Source of the DNA: Acidimicrobiaceae bacterium
Lineage (GTDB): Bacteria > Actinomycetota > Acidimicrobiia > Acidimicrobiales > Ilumatobacteraceae
Assembly (NCBI GenBank): GCA_947486675.1
Contig: CANKUF010000034.1
Span: forward strand, 1-7,289
Direction: 5' to 3'
DNA length: 7,289 nucleotides
The position numbers were made by a program, and so were the translations under genes. The first letter of the stretch is position 1, and each line of letters opens with the position of its first letter. Below are positions 1 through 5,913 of this stretch, piece after piece. Under the pieces are notes generated by a model. That model was not told the DNA's origin. It did no database searches and worked only from the letters and a program-made list of their open reading frames with translations.

Positions 1-228
1 AGGAATGCGGTGATCACTGTGATCGAGACGCAGGTTCATGGTCACAGCCATGCCGCCCATTGACCCAAATTGCAGATCGAGAATTGCGACATCTGGTGTG
101 CGCGTTTTGATTGCCGCAGGAACGTCACGTCCGTTACTGCATACGGTGAACGAATTCTCTGGTGAGCTGAGGGACGCAAGCACTTCATCGAGTACCCACT
201 GGGCGTCGGTTCCAACCAAAATATGCAC
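1..228 (-). CDS. Response-regulator receiver domain protein, 5' part only
   Basis: This is the N-terminal 76 residues of a gene that leaves the window at the left edge, read from a GTG at 228-226. The start was chosen because a TANNNT box lies exactly six bases upstream and no other start codon was found in frame just upstream. The protein opens with a beta strand (HILVGTD), then a helix. A second strand, VAILDL, carries Asp51, the expected phospho-acceptor, followed by a GSMGG turn like the usual MPGMDG. This is the first half of a CheY-like receiver fold. The acidic pocket seems reduced: only Asp8 is present where two adjacent acidic residues are usual. The output domain is outside the window, so DNA binding cannot be judged. 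It is divergent from nfeD across a 72-base gap. The receiver call is fairly sure; whether it is phosphorylated is not. Confidence 0.75.
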   Translation of the reverse strand, partial: MHILVGTDAQWVLDEVLASLSSPENSFTVCSNGRDVPAAIKTRTPDVAILDLQFGSMGGMAVTMNLRLDHSDHRIP

Positions 229-234
229 GACACG

Positions 235-240
235 AGCATA
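235..240 (-). promoter_or_regulatory. -10 box (TATGCT) of a leaderless promoter for the receiver gene
   Basis: On the minus strand TATGCT is followed by six bases (CGTGTC) and then the GTG start at 228. This fits TANNNT with transcription beginning at the start codon. No Shine-Dalgarno-like sequence is seen before the GTG and no good -35 box is visible. Support comes from three other genes in the window with the same spacing. Confidence 0.5.
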
Positions 241-261
241 ACTGGGTGGGCACTGCGCGGA

Positions 262-267
262 TACCGT
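262..267 (+). promoter_or_regulatory. Possible -10 box (TACCGT) for the nfeD run
   Basis: TACCGT fits TANNNT and would place the transcript start near 274, giving a leader of about 27 bases that contains the GGAGG ribosome-binding site at 291-295. There is no convincing -35 box, and a TANNNT match in a 72-base gap is common by chance, so this is a weak call. Confidence 0.25.
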
Positions 268-290
268 ACAGGTGCAGTTCTGCTTACCCC

Positions 291-295
291 GGAGG
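291..295 (+). promoter_or_regulatory. Shine-Dalgarno site GGAGG deciding the nfeD start
   Basis: GGAGG lies five bases before the GTG at 301. It favours this GTG over the in-frame ATG at 223, which overlaps the divergent receiver gene, has no such site, and would put 26 polar residues ahead of a clear signal peptide. Confidence 0.7.
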
Positions 296-300
296 TTTTC

Positions 301-1647
301 GTGCATAAGTTCTCGCGTGTTTCACGGCTTGCAATCGCCGCATTGGCCGTTGGCGCAGTGTTGTGTTCCTTCAACGGAAATGCAGGAGCCGAATCTGCAG
401 AAGACCTGGCACCCGTAGACATCGTTGCAGTGAGCGGTCTGATTGACAATGTTGTGGTTGCCGAAATTGAGCATGCGCTTGTTCGTTCGCAGGAAAATGG
501 GGCCCAAGCAGTGGTGTTGCAGGTGAACTCGCGAGGAGCAGTTGTTTCGCCAGAACGAATGGCCGAACTGCTTACGAAGATTTCAGAAGCGGACATTCCA
601 GTTGCCGTTTGGGTTGGTCCAACTGGCGCGCGTGCATTCGGACTATCGGCACAATTGCTGGCGGTTGCTGATGTACGAGCGATGGCACCAGGTGCACGAA
701 TTGGTTTTACGGGTCAAGCACTCAAGGTCAATGGAACAGAAATTTCCTTCGGTGAAATTGGCGCTGTGCTTCGCACCTCAACCATCGGATTTACTGAAGC
801 GCGCAAAGAAGGCGTGTTGAATTACGCAGGTGACGACCAAGGTGTTCCTGTTGTGCGCAACATGCTGCTTGCTCTTGATGGCATAAAAGTTGGCAATACA
901 GAATTGAACACTGTTGTTGAAAAAGTAGACAGCAGTGGTCAAATTGTTCGCGATGCAACTGCCGCGCGTTTCTTTAAGTTAGAACTCACGGGTCAATTGA
1001 TGCACACAGTTGCAAGTCCACCTGTTGCGTACTTGCTGTTTGCCATTGGATTGGCGTTGTTGGTGTTTGAGTTCTTCACCGCTGGAATTGGTATCGCCGG
1101 AGTTGTCGGTGCAATTTGCTCGCTGCTCGGAACGTACGGGCTTGCTTCATTGCCAGTGCGGGGATGGGCAGTTGCGCTCATCATCCTTGCGTTGCTGGCA
1201 TTTGCAGTTGATGTTCAAGTGGGAGTGCCACGCTTTTGGACTGGAGTTGGGCTTGTCATGTTTGTGGTTGCGTCATTTGCGCTCTATCGACCGATAGATG
1301 GCAGCAACATGCGCATGTCGTGGATCACGCTCGTGTCTGGCATCGCCATGATGGCGCTTGCTTTTATTGTGGGAATGCCAAGCATGGTGCGCACACGTTT
1401 TGCAACACCAACAATTGGTCGCGAATGGCTCATTGGCACCGAAGGTGTAGCGGTAAGTGACGTGAACCCTGAAGGAATTGTCAACGTTCACGATGCGCAG
1501 TGGCGAGCACGAACCAATCGTTCGACACCAATTACTTCAGGTAGTTCGTTCCGTGTTGCCGCAATTGATGGCGTGACGTTGGAAATTGAACCGTTGGAAG
1601 GCGCTGCTCGTGACTATCGCGAGAAGCGAACAGGCGCGAGTGAGTAA
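301..1647 (+). CDS. Long-form NfeD family membrane protein with degenerate ClpP/SppA-like domain
   Basis: This is a 448-residue protein starting at GTG 301. Residues 1-30 form a signal peptide (KFSRVSR, then a hydrophobic stretch, ending AGA before Glu31). Residues about 38-230 resemble the ClpP/SppA-like serine protease domain of NfeD. About five membrane segments follow (roughly 239-263, 264-286, 288-308, 312-329, 340-359). Residues 370-431 form the soluble NfeD OB-fold domain (IGREWLIGTEGVAV, then WRAR, then IDGVTLEIEP). In the family, long NfeD proteins cleave stomatin-type (SPFH) membrane proteins; no SPFH gene is in this window. The protease signatures are altered: SRGA (77-80) stands where TPGG is usual, and GARAFG (109-114) where GARAAS carries the catalytic serine. 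The segment expected to hold the catalytic lysine looks shortened. It is probably an inactive, scaffold-like NfeD. It shares eight bases with the next gene and is likely co-transcribed with it. Confidence 0.88.
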   Translation: MHKFSRVSRLAIAALAVGAVLCSFNGNAGAESAEDLAPVDIVAVSGLIDNVVVAEIEHALVRSQENGAQAVVLQVNSRGAVVSPERMAELLTKISEADIPVAVWVGPTGARAFGLSAQLLAVADVRAMAPGARIGFTGQALKVNGTEISFGEIGAVLRTSTIGFTEARKEGVLNYAGDDQGVPVVRNMLLALDGIKVGNTELNTVVEKVDSSGQIVRDATAARFFKLELTGQLMHTVASPPVAYLLFAIGLALLVFEFFTAGIGIAGVVGAICSLLGTYGLASLPVRGWAVALIILALLAFAVDVQVGVPRFWTGVGLVMFVVASFALYRPIDGSNMRMSWITLVSGIAMMALAFIVGMPSMVRTRFATPTIGREWLIGTEGVAVSDVNPEGIVNVHDAQWRARTNRSTPITSGSSFRVAAIDGVTLEIEPLEGAARDYREKRTGASE

Positions 1648-2569
1648 CGCAGCAACTCAACGTCGCGAGGCATCTGAAACAGCCCCATTACAGCCAATTG
1701 ATTGGCTGTTGCTGCTAGTTCCCGGAGTCATTTGGGGCTCATCGTTTTACTTCATTGATGTGGGGTTGGATTCATTTGCACCAGGCATGATTACCCCGAT
1801 GCGTGTGTTATTTGGCTGCATCACACTCAGCATGATTCCGAAAGCACGGCAATCAGTTCCGAAAGCAGCGTGGCCAAACATCATTGTGTTGTCTCTAGTG
1901 TGGCTGGTGATTCCGCTCACGGTGTTTCCGTTTGCAGGACAACATGTTGCTAGCAGTGTCACTGGAATGTTGAACGGTGGAACACCACTGTTCGTTGCCG
2001 TCGTGGCATCGGTGATTGCGCGGCGGTTGCCTCCGCGAGGTCAGGTGTTGGGATTAGCGATTGGATTTGGCGGAGTAGTGCTCATCGCCTTGCCGTCAAT
2101 TCGTGAAAGTTCGTCCAGCATGTTTGGCGTTGTGCTTATTCTGATAGCGCTCGTCATGTATGGGTTCTCGCTAAACGTCGCCTCACCTTTGCAGCAACAG
2201 TACGGTTCGCTTCCTGTTTTGCTACGTGCTGAAATTGTCGCGGTCATTTTTCTTGCACCGCTTGGTATTTATTCGTTTATCAATAACGATCGACCATTTG
2301 CATGGGGTCCATTTGTGGCAATACTCGCATTAGGCGTGCTTGGCACAGCCATGGCGCATTATGCAATGGTGACGTTGTCGGGTCGCATTGGGTCAACCCG
2401 TGCCGCTGCAAGTTTGTATTTAATGCCAGCTGTTTCACTTGCGGTTGGCGTGCTGATTAATCATGAGACCGTTGCGCCACTGGCAGTTTTAGGAAGCGTT
2501 GTTGCAGTAGTTGGCGCGTATGTATTAAGCCGAAGCAAGCGAGTTGTGAGCACTGCAAAGCAATCATGA
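1640..2569 (+). CDS. EamA/DMT superfamily permease
   Basis: This is a 309-residue integral membrane protein with about ten predicted helices arranged as two EamA repeats (roughly residues 22-152 and 161-297). The first helix carries the WGSSF motif (32-36), typical of the start of EamA domains. The second repeat ends with a long hydrophobic helix and a short basic tail (SRSKR). The length is normal for the family. EamA proteins are inner-membrane exporters or importers of metabolites such as amino acids, nucleosides or drugs; the substrate cannot be told from sequence alone. The start is GTG at 1640, whose GTGAGTAA overlaps the nfeD stop, with a weak AGG five to six bases upstream, so translation is probably coupled. 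An ATG at 1586 is in frame but lies deep inside nfeD and would add 18 polar residues. The gene overlaps the next by ATGA. Confidence 0.88.
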   Translation: MSNAATQRREASETAPLQPIDWLLLLVPGVIWGSSFYFIDVGLDSFAPGMITPMRVLFGCITLSMIPKARQSVPKAAWPNIIVLSLVWLVIPLTVFPFAGQHVASSVTGMLNGGTPLFVAVVASVIARRLPPRGQVLGLAIGFGGVVLIALPSIRESSSSMFGVVLILIALVMYGFSLNVASPLQQQYGSLPVLLRAEIVAVIFLAPLGIYSFINNDRPFAWGPFVAILALGVLGTAMAHYAMVTLSGRIGSTRAAASLYLMPAVSLAVGVLINHETVAPLAVLGSVVAVVGAYVLSRSKRVVSTAKQS

Positions 2570-3390
2570 CGACAGCTGATTTTGACCCAGCGATGGTGCC
2601 AATTCGGCCCGCGGCAACAGTGATGCTGTTGCGCGATCACCCGTTGAATGGCGTAGAAGTATTCATGTTGCAACGCACACTGAATGCTGCGTTTGCAAAA
2701 GGCATGTACGTATTTCCTGGTGGGCGAGTTGACGCCAATGACGCAGAGTCAACACTTGAAGCGCACTGTGACGGACTCACCGATGAAGAAGCGAGTGCGC
2801 TGCTTGCAATTCCACACGGCGGACTTTCCTATTGGGTTGCAGTCATTCGCGAATGCTTCGAAGAGGCGGGCGTGTTGCTTGCTCGTCATGCAGATGGTCA
2901 AGAACTGATTCGCTTTGAAGACGAAGTTGTAGTTGACCGATTTTCGAAGGCTCGCCACGAAGTACACGAAGGCAACACGTCAATGATGCAGTTGTGCGAT
3001 GCCGAGCGCTTGCGCCTGATAACCGACAACATTCATTATGTAAGTCACTGGATTACGCCTCTTGGCGAGGCGCGTCGTTTCGACACCCGCTTCTTTGTGG
3101 CACGGGCTCCAGAAGGCCAGGAACCATTGCACGATGACAGCGAAACCATTGCCAGTTTGTGGGTATCGCCAGCCGATGCTCTGCAACGCCAGGAAAGCGG
3201 TGACCTGGCAATGATGCCGCCAACCATTCGCAACTTGGAGTTTTTGCTTCCGCATGCAACCACCGACGACGCGCTAGTTGCTGCAAAGAAAATTGGCACG
3301 CCAACGGCGATTACTCCTCAATTAAGAGTTGATGCCGAAGGACGTGTAGTCGGCATTTCGCTACCGGGCGATTCTGACTACAAAAATTAG
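2566..3390 (+). CDS. Nudix hydrolase of the NUDT19 / CoA-diphosphatase-like type
   Basis: This is a 274-residue soluble protein. The N-terminal beta strand (AATVMLLRD) leads to an FPGG turn at 50-53. The second half of the Nudix box is RECFEEAGVLL at 95-105, with Glu99 and Glu100 as the likely metal-binding pair. About 28 residues separate the two halves beyond normal spacing, as in eukaryotic NUDT19 proteins, which also have an interrupted Nudix box. Upstream of FPGG the spacing Arg37-x5-x3-Gly46-x3-FPGG matches the CoA-pyrophosphatase signature, except that Ala42 replaces its second arginine and Thr38 replaces the Ser/Ala. A CoA or acyl-CoA diphosphatase is the best guess; another nucleoside diphosphate derivative is possible. 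The ATG overlaps the permease stop (ATGA), and no Shine-Dalgarno site is evident, so expression probably relies on coupling. The TAG stop shares bases with the opposing mrp stop. Confidence 0.85.
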   Translation: MTTADFDPAMVPIRPAATVMLLRDHPLNGVEVFMLQRTLNAAFAKGMYVFPGGRVDANDAESTLEAHCDGLTDEEASALLAIPHGGLSYWVAVIRECFEEAGVLLARHADGQELIRFEDEVVVDRFSKARHEVHEGNTSMMQLCDAERLRLITDNIHYVSHWITPLGEARRFDTRFFVARAPEGQEPLHDDSETIASLWVSPADALQRQESGDLAMMPPTIRNLEFLLPHATTDDALVAAKKIGTPTAITPQLRVDAEGRVVGISLPGDSDYKN

Positions 3391-4574
3391 CGGCGCTGAG
3401 AAACGGTAACTGGCACAACTTCTTCAGCCCGCGCCGAGCAGCCCAGCATGTCTTGCATGGACACGGTTTCATTAATAATGCGCTGAGCAATTGCAGTAAA
3501 TGCTTCGGCTGCTGCACCAGTTTTTGAAAGAACTATTGGCTCACCCGTATCGCTTCCGTGCGCTACTGCAGCTTCAATTGGAATGTTTCCGAGCAATGGA
3601 GAACCAATCTCGCTAGCAAGCGCCTGTCCTCCGCCTTGTCCAAACAGTTCGTAAGTAATTCCGTGCTCGCAGGTAAAGGAAGTCATGTTTTCAATTACGC
3701 CAGCAACGCGCAGGAAACTTCTGCGCGCCATGTCGGCGGCACGAATGGCAACTTTTTGCGCAGATACGGCTGGGGTAGTGACAATCACTAAGTCGGTGCG
3801 TGGCAACATGCGCGCAAGTCCCATTTGCACATCACCAGTTCCTGGCGGCATGTCAATGAGCAAGTAATCAAGTTCGCCCCATTGCACATCATTCAAAAAC
3901 TGTTCAACAGCTTTCGTCAACATGAGCCCGCGCCACATGAGTGCAGTGCCTTCGTCTTCTACCAACATTCCTGTCGACACCACTTTCAACAAGCCAGTGC
4001 CAACTTTGCGTTCATTTGGAATAATGCGCGGCTTGTCACTTCCCTCAACTCGTTTTGCTTCTAAGCGGTCGGGCATGTTCAACATTCGCGGAATAGAAAA
4101 ACCCCAAATGTCGGCATCGAGTACACCAACAATGTTTCCTTGTTCAGCAATTGCTGCAGCAAGGTTTACGGTGACAGAACTTTTTCCAACCCCACCTTTG
4201 CCACTGGCAATTGCGAGCACGCGCGCATTAATAGGAACTTGCGTGTCGCTGGCTTGTTCTTTTGCGTTCCATCTGGCTCGTGTCATCACCGCAGTACGTT
4301 CGTCTGCGGTCATCTCGCCCCAGTCAATGGTCACTTTGGTAACGCCTGGGTGCACCAATACTCGTGATTCAATGTCGTTTTTTATTTGTACTCGAAGTGG
4401 GCAGCCCTTAATGGTGAGCTTCATTGCTATGGACACCAAGCCCTCGGCGCTTACGGTTACCTCGCCAGCCATACCCAAGTCCACAATGTTGTCGCCAAGT
4501 TCGGGGTCCATGACAGCACGCAACAGCTCGGTCACTTCAAGCGATGTTGGTGGCGCCACCTGGGGGCTGGACAT
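3387..4574 (-). CDS. mrp: Mrp/ApbC family iron-sulfur cluster carrier ATPase
   Basis: This is a 395-residue protein in two parts. Residues about 10-90 form a MIP18/DUF59 domain (DPELGDNIVDLG; Cys58 in GCPL). Residues about 115-370 form the ParA/MinD-like P-loop ATPase, with the deviant Walker A motif SGKGGVGKSS (124-133), LDADIWG (152-158), DMPPGTGD (241-248) and ENM with FGQGGG (295-316). Family members bind and transfer 4Fe-4S clusters to apo-proteins in the cytosol, using ATP. The bridging CxxC motif is incomplete: Cys302 is followed by Glu, His and Gly305 where the second cysteine should be. Some actinobacterial Mrp proteins, as recalled, also lack the pair. The ATG at 4574 lies six bases after TAGGTT, suggesting a leaderless mRNA. 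It is divergent from the A-type carrier gene, which supports a role in iron-sulfur assembly. It converges on the Nudix gene with stops sharing four bases (TTAG). Confidence 0.93.
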   Translation of the reverse strand: MSSPQVAPPTSLEVTELLRAVMDPELGDNIVDLGMAGEVTVSAEGLVSIAMKLTIKGCPLRVQIKNDIESRVLVHPGVTKVTIDWGEMTADERTAVMTRARWNAKEQASDTQVPINARVLAIASGKGGVGKSSVTVNLAAAIAEQGNIVGVLDADIWGFSIPRMLNMPDRLEAKRVEGSDKPRIIPNERKVGTGLLKVVSTGMLVEDEGTALMWRGLMLTKAVEQFLNDVQWGELDYLLIDMPPGTGDVQMGLARMLPRTDLVIVTTPAVSAQKVAIRAADMARRSFLRVAGVIENMTSFTCEHGITYELFGQGGGQALASEIGSPLLGNIPIEAAVAHGSDTGEPIVLSKTGAAAEAFTAIAQRIINETVSMQDMLGCSARAEEVVPVTVSQRR

Positions 4575-4580
4575 GGTTAA

Positions 4581-4610
4581 AACCTATCGTGAAGCCTGAA
4601 ATTTTGTAAC
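4581..4610 (-). promoter_or_regulatory. Leaderless promoter of mrp
   Basis: On the minus strand TAGGTT (4586-4581) lies six bases (TTAACC) before the ATG. GTTACA (4610-4605) lies 18 bases further upstream and matches four of six -35 consensus positions. No ribosome-binding site fits between the -10 box and the ATG, so the transcript probably starts at the start codon. Confidence 0.55.
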
Positions 4611-4621
4611 GCTGCGCCCTT

Positions 4622-4642
4622 TACCTTGCACTAGGTCAGGAG
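4622..4642 (+). promoter_or_regulatory. Possible -10 box and Shine-Dalgarno site of the A-type carrier gene
   Basis: TACCTT (4622-4627) fits TANNNT and would start transcription near 4634, leaving a leader of about 13 bases. AGGAG at 4638-4642 is four bases before the ATG at 4647. Unlike its divergent neighbour, this gene therefore seems to use a ribosome-binding site. The AGGAG is the firmer part; no -35 box is seen. Confidence 0.4.
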
Positions 4643-4646
4643 TAGC

Positions 4647-4976
4647 ATGAACACCATGATCACACTTACCGACAATGCAGCATCAAAGGTTAAGCAATTG
4701 CTCGAAGCAGAAGGCGCAACTGATTTGGCCTTGCGCGTTGCAGTGCGACCTGGTGGTTGTTCAGGATTTTCATACGAGATGTTTTTCGATGGCGACTTCA
4801 CTGCAGAAGATCAGCAGTTGACATTTGGTGATGTAAAGGTTGTTGTAGACCAAGCATCGTCACAGTTGCTCGTTGGAGCAAGCCTTGATTACCAGGACGG
4901 TCTGCAAGACGCTGGTTTCAAGATCAACAACCCAAATGCATCACGCACTTGTGGTTGTGGCAACAGCTTTAGCTGA
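4647..4976 (+). CDS. A-type iron-sulfur carrier (HesB/IscA/ErpA family)
   Basis: This is a 109-residue protein, the usual size for the family. The three cluster-binding cysteines are present: Cys38 in GGCSGFSY, and Cys102 and Cys104 in the C-terminal TCGCGNSFS. The core also has the expected LRVAVRPGGCSG and FKINNPNA elements. A-type carriers receive an iron-sulfur cluster (or iron) and hand it to target enzymes in the cytosol. It could be ErpA, IscA or SufA; sequence alone does not separate them, so no symbol is given. The start at 4647 has AGGAG four bases upstream; a second in-frame ATG at 4656 is possible but badly spaced from it. It is divergent from mrp across 72 bases, forming a natural iron-sulfur pair, and ends five bases from the opposing lipoprotein stop. 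Confidence 0.93.
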   Translation: MNTMITLTDNAASKVKQLLEAEGATDLALRVAVRPGGCSGFSYEMFFDGDFTAEDQQLTFGDVKVVVDQASSQLLVGASLDYQDGLQDAGFKINNPNASRTCGCGNSFS

Positions 4977-4981
4977 TCTCG

Positions 4982-5857
4982 TTACAGCACGCCAAGCGTG
5001 GTAAACGCTTCAGTGATTTCTACTGCATCAAAGATTGCATCAAATCGCTCTACTAACACGCCCTTGGCGTCGGTAATGAACAGCGCTGGTTCGAACGTCA
5101 TGTTCAATGCTTCAACTGCGGGAGCAACAATCGTTGCGGTGTCGTCGGTATAAATCTCGGCGTGCAACATGGTGAGTTTGTCGCCAACCAATTCGCGAAT
5201 TGACAACAACGCTTCAAGTGCCGGCGAACATGTTCCCGTTTGACAATGTGCAGGAGTGCCGACCAAATATGCAATTGGCTTTCCGCGCTTCAATGCTTCG
5301 TTCAGCGTGATGTCGTGTAGCGGGCATGGTTCAGGAGTGCGTGTGCACAACGGGGCCACTCCACGTGTGTTTGAAATGGTTGGTGTATCAAAGCCTGGAA
5401 GCGGTGTTCCGATGAGCGGAATGGAAATGGTTGCTGGATCCATGATCTGCACACCCGCACCGTCTTGTGTGCCACCTTCAATAACCAGTGAATAGATTCC
5501 GGTCTCTGCAATGTCAACACGAAATGGCCAGTACGGGGGGTCGATGTTTGCATCGTGGCGCATTGCCACCATGTCTGCAATAACTACTTCGCCAGTTTCT
5601 GAGTTCAATAACTGTGCGCGAAGTTCAGTTGGCAGATCAACGCCACTGGTTTTTCCAAGCAGACCTGCTTGGTTGGCAAGTGAAATAGGAATTCGCACCG
5701 AGCCAGGTACCAACACTTGAGGGAATCGTTGGACGACTTCGAAAAGTTCGGTTGCGGTGCCAGGCGAAGAACTTGCACAGGACGTAAGAAAACTGAGCGA
5801 TCCGCCCAAACCAAAGGTTGCGAGTGTTCCGGTAACGAATTGGCGGCGGGAGATCAT
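4982..5857 (-). CDS. Tat-type lipoprotein with C-terminal thioredoxin-like domain
   Basis: This is a 291-residue exported protein. It begins SRRQFVTG, a twin-arginine motif, followed by a hydrophobic stretch and the lipobox LTSC with Cys27, so it is probably folded before export and anchored to the outer face of the membrane. Residues about 40-150 look like an all-beta, Ig-like region (alternating hydrophobic strands, IYSLVIEGG). Residues about 165-291 resemble a thioredoxin-like fold: a strand (PIAYLVGTP), then Cys205 and Cys210 at the start of a helix, then FEPALFITDAKGVLVERFD, which resembles the cis-proline strand and hairpin. The cysteines form CX4C, not the classic CXXC. Cys171 and Cys178 may form a second pair. 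Redox activity, copper or heme handling, or a structural role are all possible; the function is not assigned. The ATG follows TACGAT by six bases. The gene is divergent from ridA. Confidence 0.78.
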   Translation of the reverse strand: MISRRQFVTGTLATFGLGGSLSFLTSCASSSPGTATELFEVVQRFPQVLVPGSVRIPISLANQAGLLGKTSGVDLPTELRAQLLNSETGEVVIADMVAMRHDANIDPPYWPFRVDIAETGIYSLVIEGGTQDGAGVQIMDPATISIPLIGTPLPGFDTPTISNTRGVAPLCTRTPEPCPLHDITLNEALKRGKPIAYLVGTPAHCQTGTCSPALEALLSIRELVGDKLTMLHAEIYTDDTATIVAPAVEALNMTFEPALFITDAKGVLVERFDAIFDAVEITEAFTTLGVL

Positions 5858-5863
5858 GCCATC

Positions 5864-5869
5864 ATCGTA
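5864..5869 (-). promoter_or_regulatory. -10 box (TACGAT) of a leaderless promoter for the lipoprotein gene
   Basis: On the minus strand TACGAT is followed by GATGGC and then the ATG at 5857. The six-base spacing matches mrp, ridA and the receiver gene. No -35 box or ribosome-binding site is evident. Confidence 0.5.
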
Positions 5870-5901
5870 TGACGCATTTTCGGAGAGAAGCCGTCGCCCT
5901 A

Positions 5902-5907
5902 TACGCT
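5902..5907 (+). promoter_or_regulatory. -10 box (TACGCT) of a leaderless promoter for ridA
   Basis: TACGCT is followed by GGAGAC and the ATG at 5914. The GGAG is only two bases from the ATG, too close for a normal ribosome-binding site, so a leaderless start fits better. The divergent -10 box of the lipoprotein gene is 32 bases away, so two RNA polymerases would compete in this 56-base gap. Confidence 0.5.
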
Positions 5908-5913
5908 GGAGAC

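Noticed and set aside
8..26. TGATCAC-type palindromes near the left edge, considered as operator sites
   Set aside because: They fall inside the receiver coding sequence, and GATC-rich palindromes are common by chance.
42..596. Minus-strand open frame of 184 codons across the receiver and nfeD starts
   Set aside because: It overlaps the strong receiver frame and the nfeD frame, and its translation shows no domain-like pattern.
3922..4599. Plus-strand open frame of 225 codons opposite mrp
   Set aside because: It is antisense to the conserved Mrp ATPase domain, with Ser/Thr-rich low-information translation and no promoter or ribosome-binding site.
4988..5000. Small hairpin CACGC-CAA-GCGTG just after the hesB stop, considered as a terminator
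   Set aside because: The stem is only five pairs, no T-run follows on either strand, and it lies inside the end of the lipoprotein coding sequence.
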